From: Streptomyces oryzae
GTDB lineage: Bacteria; Actinomycetota; Actinomycetes; Streptomycetales; Streptomycetaceae
Direction of reading: 5' to 3'
Assembly (NCBI RefSeq): GCF_017676365.1
Contig: NZ_JADKMA010000039.1
Coordinates: 1 to 42,125 of the forward strand
Length of the DNA stretch: 42,125 nucleotides
This document shows positions 1 to 7,691 of this stretch, piece after piece. The notes beneath the pieces are model-generated. The model saw only the letters and a program-made list of their open reading frames with translations. It ran no database searches and had not been told where the DNA came from. Position 1 is the stretch's first letter, and each line of letters begins with the position of its first letter. The translations under genes were made by a program, and so were the position numbers.

Positions 1-22
1 CCCGTCCCCCTCCCCCCTCCGA

Positions 23-379
23 TCAGTACCGCGGCGCATTCCGGGACCGCTGGAGTCTGGCACTCCGGCGGTCCCGTGCGTTCCAGCAGGCGCGGTGCCA
101 GTGGCGGCGGTCGGCCACATCGCCGTGCAGGGGCCAGGCGACGACATGCGGGACGCCGGGTGGGATCTCCTGATCGCAGCCGGGGCACCGATAGTGCTTG
201 ACCGCGGCACCCCCGCTTATCTGCCGGACCGCCCACTCCTCGCCCCGCCAGTCCTCGGTGCGCTCCAGGCCATAGCGCTCGCTCCGCTCCTCGCCGTCGC
301 GCCGCACCCCGGAGCCGGTGCGGGCGGCCTTGGCTGACTTGACGGCGCCGCTGCGGGAGCGGTTACGACGCGGGGACAC
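23..379 (-). CDS. Small basic protein with a Cys/His zinc-ribbon-like C-terminus, function unknown
   Basis: 118 aa if started at the GTG at 379, which has GAGG about 8 nt upstream; the open frame continues to 526 but that extension has no ribosome site. The N-terminal 35 residues are rich in Arg, Lys and Ser (begins MSPRRNRSRSG) and look disordered. The C-terminal half holds C65-x2-C68 followed by H93, H95 and C98 before an Arg-rich tail, an arrangement that could bind zinc. I recall similar Streptomyces proteins carrying vague 'ATP/GTP-binding' labels, but no P-loop is visible here. It is divergent from the LLM oxidoreductase. The role is unknown. Confidence 0.7.
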   Translation of the reverse strand: MSPRRNRSRSGAVKSAKAARTGSGVRRDGEERSERYGLERTEDWRGEEWAVRQISGGAAVKHYRCPGCDQEIPPGVPHVVAWPLHGDVADRRHWHRACWNARDRRSARLQRSRNAPRY

Positions 380-677
380 GTGGGCACCTCGGGTTCGACG
401 GCGGTGGACGGACTGACGGCCGCTCGCGGCACCGGGTGGTGCGAGGGGCGCTGTGGTGCGCTGGGCGCGGAGGCCGTGTGTCATCCAGCGTACGCAGATG
501 GCAGAGGGGTGCTTGCGGTTGTCCACAGGCGGGGGCCGGTTGGCGTTGATCTGATTAATGACATGTCAGCCCGTGCCCTCCCCACCCTTGTGCCGTTATT
601 GCTGATTGGGGTGTCCGATCTTCCGGAGCGCCAGGCCCGGGCCGGTTGGCGGCGGGCAGTCATGAGGGCGGTGGCGA
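380..677. other. Divergent intergenic region with a 10-bp palindrome
   Basis: No gene is supported in these 298 nt between the divergent small protein and LLM oxidoreductase. The segment 545-605 is less GC-rich than its surroundings and contains the perfect palindrome TGACATGTCA at 559-568, next to ATTAAT. It probably carries promoters for one or both genes, but no convincing -35/-10 pair could be assigned. Confidence 0.4.
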
Positions 678-1721
678 ATGCGAGTTGGAGCTTTTGTCCT
701 GGGCGCACAGTTTCCGGGTCAGGGGCAGGCCGAGGTGCTGGACCGTGCGGTGTGCACCGCAGAGGCCGCGGAGGATGCGGGGCTGGCCGATGTCTGGCTC
801 GCCGAGCACCATTTCGTGTCGTACGGCGTGTGCCCCTCGGCGGTGACGCTCGCGGCGCTGCTGCTGGGGCGCACCCGGCGGGTCGGCATCGGCACCGCCG
901 TCAGCGTGCTGCCCAACGTGCATCCGGTCGCTCTCGGCGAGCAGACGGCGCTGCTGCATCTGCTCTCCGAGGGGCGTTTCACGCTCGGCGTCGGGCGCGG
1001 CGGTCCCTGGGTGGACCTGGAGGTCTTCGGCGGTGGCCTGGGCGCGTTCGAGGAAGGTTTCCCCGAGGCGCTGGATCTGCTGCTGCGCTGGCTGCGCGAG
1101 CCGAGGGTGGGTGCGGACGGGGAGCGTTACCGCTTCCGCGAGGTCCCCGTGGTGCCGCGCCCGGATGCCGCGAGCAGCCCTGCGGGGGCGGCGGCCGCAC
1201 CCGGTGTCGTCGTGGCCTGCACCTCTCCGGGGAGCGTGCGGCTGGCGGCCGAGCGGCTGCTGCCGATGCTGCTGGGCATGCACTGCGGGGACGCGGACAA
1301 GGCGGACATGACCCGCCTGTGGCGGCGTACGGCGCTGGAGGCGGGCCACGCACCCGAGGCGGTCGAGGCAGTGGCCGCGCGCCATGTGTCGGCAGGGGTG
1401 GCGCAGGTCGCCGACTCCCGCGACGAGGCCCGGCAGCTGCTCACCAAGTCCATGCCGGGCTGGCTGCGGGAGGGCCTGGGCCAGCATGTGACCGTCGACG
1501 GCAGGCCCCGCCCGATGCGGGACCCGGTCGGCTATACGGAGCTGCTGTGCCAGTTGCACGCGGTCGGAACGCCGCGGCTGTGCGCCGACCGGCTCGCGGA
1601 GACGGCCGAACGCACCGGAATCGGCCGCTTCGCGCTGCTGGTCGAGGGCAGCGGGGACCGGGACGGCACGGTGCGGAACGTCCACCGGCTTGCCGCCGAG
1701 GTGCTGCCGCTGCTCGGCTGA
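678..1721 (+). CDS. LLM-class flavin-dependent oxidoreductase (luciferase-like monooxygenase)
   Basis: 347 aa, normal length for a single-domain luciferase-like monooxygenase, which folds as a TIM barrel and uses reduced F420 or FMN. The N-terminus MRVGAFVLGAQFPGQGQ is the first beta strand. Family hallmarks follow: an early AAEDAG.ADVWLAEHHF segment (about residues 30-46), a GIGTAVSVLPNVHPV strand near 72-86, and LLSEGRFTLGVGRG near 96-109. The ATG at 678 has a purine-rich GAGGGCGG stretch upstream. The substrate cannot be read from sequence. It stands alone, divergent from the left-hand gene and converging on an SCO5389-type gene across a strong hairpin. Confidence 0.85.
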   Translation: MRVGAFVLGAQFPGQGQAEVLDRAVCTAEAAEDAGLADVWLAEHHFVSYGVCPSAVTLAALLLGRTRRVGIGTAVSVLPNVHPVALGEQTALLHLLSEGRFTLGVGRGGPWVDLEVFGGGLGAFEEGFPEALDLLLRWLREPRVGADGERYRFREVPVVPRPDAASSPAGAAAAPGVVVACTSPGSVRLAAERLLPMLLGMHCGDADKADMTRLWRRTALEAGHAPEAVEAVAARHVSAGVAQVADSRDEARQLLTKSMPGWLREGLGQHVTVDGRPRPMRDPVGYTELLCQLHAVGTPRLCADRLAETAERTGIGRFALLVEGSGDRDGTVRNVHRLAAEVLPLLG

Positions 1722-1724
1722 GCC

Positions 1725-1756
1725 CTGGCTCTGCTGAGCGCTGGCTCTGCTGAGCG
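1725..1756. repeat. Perfect 16-bp tandem duplication after the LLM gene
   Basis: The unit CTGGCTCTGCTGAGCG occurs twice without interruption, at 1725-1740 and 1741-1756, starting 3 nt after the LLM stop codon. It looks like a recent slippage duplication in non-coding DNA. The rest of 1757-2041 holds no gene that I can support. Confidence 0.85.
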
Positions 1757-1937
1757 TTACTCGGCTGGGCCTTGCTCGGGGCTGAGCCGAACAGCGGCCC
1801 CGCCGCGTGCAAGCCGCGTGCAACTGCCCGCAGCCCGGCCGTCGGCAGCAGCGGGCCGGCGCACACCGCAAAGGCCGAAAAACGCCGCAGACAGCGCCCC
1901 GTTGCGGCCCGGCGGGCCGGTGAAGGGGACCACACAG

Positions 1938-1970
1938 CGTTGCGGCGGTGGCTCCCCCACCGCCGCAACG
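1938..1970. terminator. Bidirectional hairpin between convergent genes
   Basis: Perfect 14-bp inverted repeat: arm CGTTGCGGCGGTGG (1938-1951), loop CTCCC, and the exact reverse complement at 1957-1970. It lies between the convergent LLM (+) and SCO5389-type (-) genes, where a bidirectional terminator is expected. No T-tract follows, which is usual for Streptomyces. Confidence 0.75.
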
Positions 1971-2041
1971 AACGCGGGCCTGCCGTCCGCCCGGACCGCT
2001 CAGCACCTGCCCGCCGGCTGCCCACCAGCTGCTCAGCCTGC

Positions 2042-2434
2042 TCAGCAGTCGCGCAGCTCCGGGGACTGGTTGAGGAGCTGCCCGCGTATGGAAGTGAACC
2101 GGGAGAGCCGGTCGTCCGCCGACGCGTCGAGCGGGAAGACGGCGACCCGGTGGCAGTTCTGGAACGCGAGCCGCACGCCGAAGTGGCGCTCCAGCGCACC
2201 CCGGATCGCGTCGCTGGCCAGTGCACGGAGCAATTGCCCGCGGTGCTGCTCATCCGGTGGCGGCGTCTGGTTGTCGGCGAACTCCCCGCCGTCCACCTTC
2301 AACTGCGCGACGAGCGAACTGACCATCTCCCAGGCGTACGGGAGGGAGGTACGGACGCAGTCGACGAACGCCGCCTCATCCACCTCGCCACGCTCTGCCT
2401 GTTCCAACAGCGCAGGTGGGACGTCGAGCGACAT
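2042..2434 (-). CDS. SCO5389-family conserved hypothetical protein
   Basis: 130 aa, begins MSLDVPPALLEQAERGEVDE. The ATG at 2434 has GGAG 6 nt upstream. The protein looks soluble, without signal peptide or membrane segment. Its first half is acidic and helical and would pack as a helical domain, and it ends SIRGQLLNQSPELRDC. I recognise it as the small actinomycete family named after SCO5389. No catalytic motif is evident. It is divergent from nucS with a 218-nt gap. The function is unknown, and the link to NucS is positional only. Confidence 0.75.
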   Translation of the reverse strand: MSLDVPPALLEQAERGEVDEAAFVDCVRTSLPYAWEMVSSLVAQLKVDGGEFADNQTPPPDEQHRGQLLRALASDAIRGALERHFGVRLAFQNCHRVAVFPLDASADDRLSRFTSIRGQLLNQSPELRDC

Positions 2435-2638
2435 GGGTTTCTCCTCTCGCGACCCGGGCCGGGAAGCCGGGTCTCTTGGGGGTGAACGGACATCACCGCG
2501 TAATCGCGCAACCTCGGACGGCGACGTCCAGCCTTACCGTACGGCTCCGAGGGTGAGAGCAGCACGAGAATGGGAATACTCGCGCCACTGTCGAACACCC
2601 CATCCGGGGGCGAATCGCGCACGGCACGGATGGTCAAG

Positions 2639-2644
2639 TAGCGT
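2639..2644 (+). promoter_or_regulatory. Putative -10 box of a leaderless nucS transcript
   Basis: TAGCGT lies 8 nt before the nucS ATG, and no Shine-Dalgarno sequence is present in the intervening bases. This matches the Streptomyces leaderless pattern, in which TANNNT is followed closely by the start codon. No good -35 element was seen. Confidence 0.4.
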
Positions 2645-2652
2645 GACCGACC

Positions 2653-3315
2653 ATGCGTCTCGTCATCGCCCGCTGCTCCGTGGACTACGCCGGCAGGCTC
2701 ACCGCACACCTGCCCTCCGCGCCCAGGCTGATCCTGGTCAAGGCCGACGGATCGGTGTCCGTCCACGCCGACGACCGTGCCTACAAGCCCCTCAACTGGA
2801 TGTCTCCTCCGTGCACCCTCAAGGAGGGGGACGACCGGCGCTGGACGGTGGAGAACAAGACAGGCGAGAAATTGATCATCACGATGGAGGAGATACTGCA
2901 CGACTCCTCCCATGAACTGGGCGTCGACCCGGGCCTGATCAAGGATGGCGTGGAAGCACATCTGCAGGAACTGCTGGCCAACCGCATGGAGACGCTGGGC
3001 GAGGGCTGGTCCCTGATCCGCCGCGAATTCCCCACCGCGATCGGCCCCGTGGACATCCTGGGCCGCGACAGCGAGGGGACGACCGTCGCCATCGAGATCA
3101 AGCGGCGCGGCGAGATCGACGGTGTCGAACAGCTCACCCGCTATCTGGAACTGCTCAACCGGGACCCCCATCTCGCCCCGGTCAAGGGCGTCTTCGCGGC
3201 CCAGGAGATCAAGCCCCAGGCGCGGGTGCTGGCCACCGACCGCGGCATCGACTGCGTCACCCTCGACTACGACGCGCTGCGCGGCATCGAGGACGACAAG
3301 CTCCGCCTCTTCTGA
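2653..3315 (+). CDS. nucS: NucS/EndoMS mismatch-specific endonuclease
   Basis: 220 aa, the usual length for actinobacterial NucS. The family cuts both strands at G-T, G-G and T-T mismatches and provides the non-canonical mismatch repair of actinobacteria that lack MutS/MutL. The N-terminal DNA-binding domain carries R42 and W49 ([10 protein letters not shown]). The C-terminal PD-(D/E)xK nuclease core is visible as D134 (VDILG), E148 and K150 (VAIEIKRR), with Q160 and Y164 following. The extreme C-terminus, DDKLRLF, resembles the short peptide by which NucS binds the beta clamp. The start is the ATG at 2653, probably leaderless. It is convergent with the ATPase gene. Confidence 0.93.
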   Translation: MRLVIARCSVDYAGRLTAHLPSAPRLILVKADGSVSVHADDRAYKPLNWMSPPCTLKEGDDRRWTVENKTGEKLIITMEEILHDSSHELGVDPGLIKDGVEAHLQELLANRMETLGEGWSLIRREFPTAIGPVDILGRDSEGTTVAIEIKRRGEIDGVEQLTRYLELLNRDPHLAPVKGVFAAQEIKPQARVLATDRGIDCVTLDYDALRGIEDDKLRLF

Positions 3316-3330
3316 AAGCTCCCGCCTCTA

Positions 3331-3384
3331 CCGAGGCAACCGGGCCTTCCGAGGCAACCGGGCCTTCCGAGGCAATCGGGCGCT
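3331..3384. repeat. Three tandem 18-bp repeats at the nucS/ATPase convergence
   Basis: Units at 3331-3348 and 3349-3366 are identical (CCGAGGCAACCGGGCCTT). The third, 3367-3384, differs at three positions and runs into the stop codon of the minus-strand ATPase gene. The array fills most of the 67-nt gap. It is not a CRISPR: there are no spacers and the units abut. Confidence 0.85.
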
Positions 3385-5902
3385 AGGACGCCGACGGGCC
3401 GGCCGAGTTCGAGGCCGGGCCGTTGCCCGGGGAGCGGTCCGTCGGCGTGCTGCTGCCGGTCGTGGTGTTGTCCGCACTGCCCGAGGGCGAGTTCGGGCTC
3501 TCCGATGTCGGGTCGCCGCTCGGGGTGGGCGACGGGTCCTGCGAGGAGGGCGGGTCGTCCGGCGACGAGGACGGGGGGCGGTGCGGCGACGACGGCGGGT
3601 CGTGCGGCGAGGACGGTGGCTTCTGGGAGCTGCTGGGGTCCTCGGGTGCGCTCGAAGAGCCCTTGGGGGAGCTGGATCCGCCCCCGGGTGTCCCGGCGTC
3701 CTGCGAGGAGCCCGGCAGGTTCGTGCCGGGCGCCGGCTTGCCCGCGGCGGGCTGCTGCCGCTCCGGCTGTCCGCTCGGGCTGCCGTCCTCTGGCGACTCG
3801 TCGCCGGGTGCGTTGTCCTGGTCGTCCTGGGAGGCGGTGGAGTCCGGCCGTACGGTGTCCGGCGGGCCGTCCTCGGTTGCGGTGCCCAGGGTGACGACGG
3901 TGCCGACCACGGCGGCGATCAGCGCGCCCGCGCCGGCCACCACGGCGCTCCGCTTGCGGGTGGTGAAGGCACGCCAGCCGCGCGGAGCGCTGTGCCGGCC
4001 GCCCACGTGGCCGGAGGCCGCGACCCCGGCCGCGTCCGCCGCGCCGCTCGTCGGCGAGACCAGCGTCTCACTCGGCTGCTGCTGTGCCGCGCCGGCGGAC
4101 AGCACGGAGGTGGTGGCGGCATCGGCGTCCGGCTGTCTGCTGTCGACAGCTCCGGCCGAGCCCAGCGCGGGCGTGTCGGTGAACGGCCGGCCGGGCGGAT
4201 CGGGGAAGGCCGCGGCGAGGCCGGCGACCGGAGTGTCCCCGCCCGCTGCGGAGCCGCCCGGAGCCGGCAGGGCCGCCGTACCCGGCGTCGGTCCCGGAGT
4301 GGCCCCGGCCAGCCGGTCGGTCACCAGCGCCAGCGCCCTGCAGCCCGCCACCATGCCGCGCTGCTCGGCCAGCGTGCCCCGCAGCCCGAGCGCCGTCTCC
4401 AGCTCGGAGCGGGCCCGTTCGGGGTTGCCCGCGGAGAGGGCGAGGATGCCCAGTTCATGGTGGAAATAGGCTTCCTCGGCGATCTCCCCCGCGGTCCGTG
4501 CCGCCTCCTGGCCGCAGCGCAGCACCCGCTCCCAGGCGCTCCAGCGCATCCCGGCGGCCAGTACGGGCGCTGCCGTACGGGCCAGCAGCACCGCGGCGCT
4601 GGCGTTGCCGGCCCGCTGGGCGCCCCGGGCGGCGGCGAGCAGCGCGTCGGCCTCCAGCGCGACGCGGTCGGTGGTGGCCGAGGGCTGTGCTGCCCACCAG
4701 CTGTAGTGCTGCGCGGCGGCGAGCGCGTACGCGGGGCCGCCCTCCGCGAAGCCTGCCTCGGCGAGCTGGGCCGCGACGCCGGCGGCGAGCGTGAAGTGGC
4801 CGCCTGCCGGGCTGATCAGCCCGGAGGCCAGCAGTTCGGTGAGGCAGTCCCCGGCGTCGGGGTCGCCGACGAGGGCGGGGAGGTGGGCGGGGTGCGGGAG
4901 CTGGCCGTCCAGCGCGAGCGCCAGCCGCAGCGCGCCGCGTCCCGGCTCGGACAGCGCGGCGGCCAGCAGCGGTGCCAGCGCCACGTCACCCGACAGGCCG
5001 GGGACGACGCCGCCGCTGCCCTGGAGCCGCAGCAGCGCTCCTGCCTGTACGAAGCGCAGCGGCAGACCTTCGGAGCCGAACCACAGGTCGGCCGCCCAGT
5101 CGGCCTCGTCGTCGGTGAGCTGCCGGTGCACGGCGCGCTCCAGCAGCTCCGCACAGGCGGTGCGGCTCAGCCCGGCCAGGAAGACCTCTTCGACGTGGGA
5201 GCGGGCGGCGGGCGCGGCGACGTCGGGGGTGGCGGTGAACAGGAAGGCGCACTCGGGTGTGGCCCGCAGCAGCTCGTCCAGGGCCGCGCCGCCGAACTCC
5301 AGGTCGTCGACGATCACGACGGCGCCGATCCCGCCCAGCGCGCTTATCAGCTCCGCCTTGCCCGGGCGGTGCAGCGGGGCGCTGTGCACGGCGGCGAACA
5401 GGTCGTACATCAGGTCGCTGGGCGTGCGGTGGTAGCCGCTGAGCCGGACCACCCCGTCGGGGGCGAGGGAGGCGACGTCGGCGGCGACGGCGTCGAGGAG
5501 GACACTGCGCCCTGACCCGGCGGGGCCGGTGAGCCGGACGGAGCGGCCACGGGAGAGCAGCCGGGAGAGCCGCTCGCGCTCCTCGTCACGCTCCAGCAGG
5601 CTGCCCGGCGGCAGCGCGGCCGCGGCGGTGACCGTCCCGGGCGCGGGGCGGTCCTGCGGGGCGAGCTTCGGCGGGGTCGCGCGCTGCTCCCCGGGCGGGC
5701 AGGGCTCGATCTCGCTGCCGTCGACCGGGTTGACCGTCACGAGGTACTGATCGGCGACGAGCCGGACAGCCCTGGCCGGTTCGCCGCCGGTTCCGCTGTC
5801 CGGTTCGCCGCTGGTCACGCGGTCGGTGGGCGGGTTCCCGTCCCCATGTGCGGGCGGGTTCCCGTCCCCGTGTGCGTAACGGTCGCTGCCGTGCCGTTCC
5901 AT
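3383..5902 (-). CDS. Membrane-anchored P-loop ATPase with a long Ser/Pro-rich extracytoplasmic tail
   Basis: 839 aa from the ATG at 5902, chosen because GGGAG lies 8 nt upstream; an ATG at 5908 is too close to that site and longer frames run into the STAS gene. Order: a disordered N-terminus with a duplicated HGDGNPP motif; an AAA/STAND-like NTPase with Walker A GPAGSGRS (126-133) and Walker B VVIVDD (195-200); a long Ala/Leu-rich helical region resembling TPR-like repeats; one membrane segment at about 652-676 preceded by TTRKR; and a 163-residue tail of Ser, Pro, Gly, Asp and Thr. By the positive-inside rule the ATPase is cytoplasmic and the tail external. Walker A has R132 where Lys is normal. 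It follows a STAS gene on the same strand after 115 nt. The function is unknown, and a signalling scaffold is plausible. Confidence 0.75.
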   Translation of the reverse strand: MERHGSDRYAHGDGNPPAHGDGNPPTDRVTSGEPDSGTGGEPARAVRLVADQYLVTVNPVDGSEIEPCPPGEQRATPPKLAPQDRPAPGTVTAAAALPPGSLLERDEERERLSRLLSRGRSVRLTGPAGSGRSVLLDAVAADVASLAPDGVVRLSGYHRTPSDLMYDLFAAVHSAPLHRPGKAELISALGGIGAVVIVDDLEFGGAALDELLRATPECAFLFTATPDVAAPAARSHVEEVFLAGLSRTACAELLERAVHRQLTDDEADWAADLWFGSEGLPLRFVQAGALLRLQGSGGVVPGLSGDVALAPLLAAALSEPGRGALRLALALDGQLPHPAHLPALVGDPDAGDCLTELLASGLISPAGGHFTLAAGVAAQLAEAGFAEGGPAYALAAAQHYSWWAAQPSATTDRVALEADALLAAARGAQRAGNASAAVLLARTAAPVLAAGMRWSAWERVLRCGQEAARTAGEIAEEAYFHHELGILALSAGNPERARSELETALGLRGTLAEQRGMVAGCRALALVTDRLAGATPGPTPGTAALPAPGGSAAGGDTPVAGLAAAFPDPPGRPFTDTPALGSAGAVDSRQPDADAATTSVLSAGAAQQQPSETLVSPTSGAADAAGVAASGHVGGRHSAPRGWRAFTTRKRSAVVAGAGALIAAVVGTVVTLGTATEDGPPDTVRPDSTASQDDQDNAPGDESPEDGSPSGQPERQQPAAGKPAPGTNLPGSSQDAGTPGGGSSSPKGSSSAPEDPSSSQKPPSSPHDPPSSPHRPPSSSPDDPPSSQDPSPTPSGDPTSESPNSPSGSADNTTTGSSTPTDRSPGNGPASNSAGPSAS

Positions 5903-6017
5903 CGTCATGTCTCCCAAGGGCAGGTGGCGCGGCCGGCCGGCCAGGAGGGGCCGGTCCGGTGCGCGGGCTCCATTGTCCAGGAAGTGTCGGCGCGCGGGGA
6001 CGGTACCGGCCCAGTTG

Positions 6018-6377
6018 TCATGGCTTTGCCAGAATGCCGGGGTGTGCCGGCCTGGACCCGGCAGCCGCCGGGCCGCCCGCCCCGGGCGTCTCGATGGCGA
6101 GAATCCGGTGCAGCCGCGTGGCCACCAGCAGGCGCTGCATCTGCGGCGGCACCTCACGCAGGACGAGTCTGCGGCCGCACCGTCCCGCGCGGCGGTGTGC
6201 GCCCATGATGACGCCGAGACCCGTGGCGTCCCACGAATCGAGCTCGGCCAGATCCAGCACCAGGTCCCCGTCCCCCGAGTCGACGGCTGCGTGCAGGACC
6301 GTACGGGCGTCCGCCGCGCTGCGGACGTCAAGACGACCTCCGACGACCAGCTCGGCGTGGTCGCCCCTGATGTGCAT
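6018..6377 (-). CDS. STAS-domain protein (anti-sigma factor antagonist-like)
   Basis: 119 aa from the ATG at 6377, which has AGGAG with 5-6 nt spacing; the longer upstream frame has no such site. It is a single STAS fold: MHIRGDHAELVVGGRLDV is the first strand pair, and DSWDATGLGVIMG is the phospho-acceptor loop. In SpoIIAA-type proteins the second Ser of D-S-S-G is phosphorylated by an anti-sigma kinase. Here the loop reads D-A-T-G, so Thr would be the acceptor. No partner anti-sigma kinase or sigma factor is in the window. The next gene on the strand is the membrane ATPase, a possible partner by position only. Confidence 0.82.
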   Translation of the reverse strand: MHIRGDHAELVVGGRLDVRSAADARTVLHAAVDSGDGDLVLDLAELDSWDATGLGVIMGAHRRAGRCGRRLVLREVPPQMQRLLVATRLHRILAIETPGAGGPAAAGSRPAHPGILAKP

Positions 6378-6425
6378 ATGTGCTCCTATATTCGCGGAGT
6401 GGTGTCCCTGGCGTGTTTCCTTATG

Positions 6426-6450
6426 ACTGTTGTGGCCCCACTGTTGTGGC
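6426..6450. promoter_or_regulatory. 11-bp direct repeats upstream of the STAS gene
   Basis: ACTGTTGTGGC occurs at 6426-6436 and again at 6440-6450, a 14-bp period, 49-73 nt upstream of the STAS start codon. The position suits a regulator site in the STAS promoter, but no matching regulator can be named. Confidence 0.35.
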
Positions 6451-6586
6451 TCCACCGGCCGTGGCCCCGTCCGAGCCCTCATCACAGATGACTGGCTCAG
6501 CGGCGGTGGAGTTGCCGTCCGTTTCCTGACCGATACCGAGATTCACCCCCGCGGGGGAGCCGGAGCGGCTGCCGCGTGGGTCGGCT

Positions 6587-6627
6587 CGCCCTTCCCCGGC
6601 CTCCTGCCGGACAGAGAGGGGAGGGCG
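6587..6627 (-). terminator. Hairpin after the 3-hydroxyacyl-CoA dehydrogenase gene
   Basis: Inner stem CCGGC (6596-6600) pairs with GCCGG (6606-6610) around loop CTCCT. An outer stem of CGCCC (6587-6591) pairs with GGGCG (6623-6627), joined by further C/G pairing with a bulge. It lies 25 nt beyond the stop of the dehydrogenase, as expected for a terminator. Confidence 0.55.
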
Positions 6628-6651
6628 TCCAGGCGCCGCCCGCGGAGTGGT

Positions 6652-7500
6652 TCAGTGCTGGTAGAAGCCCTGGCCGGACTTTCGCCCCAGGTCGCCGGCG
6701 TCGACCATGCGCCGCATCAGCTCCGGCGGGGCGAACTTGGCGTCCTGGGATTCGGTGTGGATGTTCTCCGTGGCGTGCAGCAGGATGTCGACACCCGTCA
6801 GGTCGGCGGTGGCCAGCGGGCCCATGGCGTGCCCGAAGCCCAGCCTGCAGGCGGTGTCGATGTCCTCGGCCGAGGCGACGCCGGACTCGTAGAGCTTGGC
6901 GGCCTCCACCACGAGCGCCGAGATGAGGCGGGTGGTGACGAAGCCCGCGACGTCCCGGTTGACGACGACGCAGGTCTTGCCGACCGACTCGGCGAACTCC
7001 CGTGCGGTGGCGAGGGTTTCGTCGCTGGTCTTGAGGCCCCGCACCAGCTCGCACAGGGCCATCATGGGCACCGGCGAGAAGAAGTGGGTGCCGACGACCC
7101 GCTCGGGCCTGCTGGTGGCGGCCGCGATCTTGGTGATCGGGATGGCGGAGGTGTTGGAGGCCAGGACGGTCCGGTCACCGGCCAGCTTGTCGAGGGCGGC
7201 GAAGATCTCCCGCTTGACCTCGATCTTCTCGAAGACGGCCTCGACGACGATGTCCGCCTCGGCCGCCGCGTCCAGATCCGTGGTGGTGGTGATACGGCCG
7301 AGGGCGGCTTCCGCCTCGGCGGCCTCCAGCTTGCCCTTGGAGACGAACTTGTCGTACGACGCCTTGATGCCGTCCGTGCCGCGGGCGAGCGCCTCGTCCG
7401 TCACATCGCGGAGCGTCACGTCCCAGCCCGCCTGAGCGGAGACCTGTGCGATTCCGGAGCCCATGAGTCCGGCTCCGATGACGGCGAGCTTCTTCGCCAC
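6652..7500 (-). CDS. 3-hydroxybutyryl-CoA dehydrogenase
   Basis: 282 aa from the GTG at 7500, which has GAGG 9 nt upstream and gives the usual family N-terminus MAKKLAVIGAGLMGSGIAQ. NAD+-dependent oxidation of (S)-3-hydroxyacyl-CoA to 3-ketoacyl-CoA is the expected reaction, in beta-oxidation or C4 metabolism. The Rossmann fingerprint GAGLMGSG lies near the start. ASNTSAIPI and the catalytic His loop THFFSPVPMM follow, and the C-terminal helical dimerisation domain ends DLGRKSGQGFYQH. Length and motifs are complete. A TetR gene lies upstream on the same strand after 191 nt. Confidence 0.92.
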   Translation of the reverse strand: MAKKLAVIGAGLMGSGIAQVSAQAGWDVTLRDVTDEALARGTDGIKASYDKFVSKGKLEAAEAEAALGRITTTTDLDAAAEADIVVEAVFEKIEVKREIFAALDKLAGDRTVLASNTSAIPITKIAAATSRPERVVGTHFFSPVPMMALCELVRGLKTSDETLATAREFAESVGKTCVVVNRDVAGFVTTRLISALVVEAAKLYESGVASAEDIDTACRLGFGHAMGPLATADLTGVDILLHATENIHTESQDAKFAPPELMRRMVDAGDLGRKSGQGFYQH

Positions 7501-7624
7501 GTTCTTCACCCTCACTTCGTCGCGCCGGGCCGGCGCGCCCGCTGATGCGGCGCGCTCCAGCGCCTTGTGAATGACCGTCCGTTGGGCGGACATTAGCGTC
7601 TAACGGCAAGGCGTGGGGAGCGAA

Positions 7625-7643
7625 GAGACACGTATCACGTCTC
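7625..7643. promoter_or_regulatory. Imperfect palindrome upstream of the dehydrogenase
   Basis: GAGACACGTATCACGTCTC has arms GAGAC...GTCTC with an ACGT in each half. A second small palindrome, TTAG-CGT-CTAA, is at 7593-7603. Both lie in the 191-nt gap between the TetR stop and the dehydrogenase start, so they could be operators. The TetR protein is a candidate ligand by proximity only. Confidence 0.3.
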
Positions 7644-7691
7644 ACATGGCGGACGTCACACCGTGCGCGCCGCACCTCGGGGGCGGGGCCA

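Noticed and set aside
660..2006. 448-codon open frame antisense to the LLM oxidoreductase
   Set aside because: It mirrors the coding strand and runs through the non-coding duplication and hairpin. The composition is Arg/Gln-rich noise.
3331..3384. CRISPR-like array
   Set aside because: The repeats abut without spacers and no cas genes are nearby. It is a simple tandem repeat.
3122..5515. 797-codon plus-strand frame across the ATPase gene
   Set aside because: The product is Arg/Gly-rich with no domain. The minus-strand frame has P-loop, membrane helix and a proper start.
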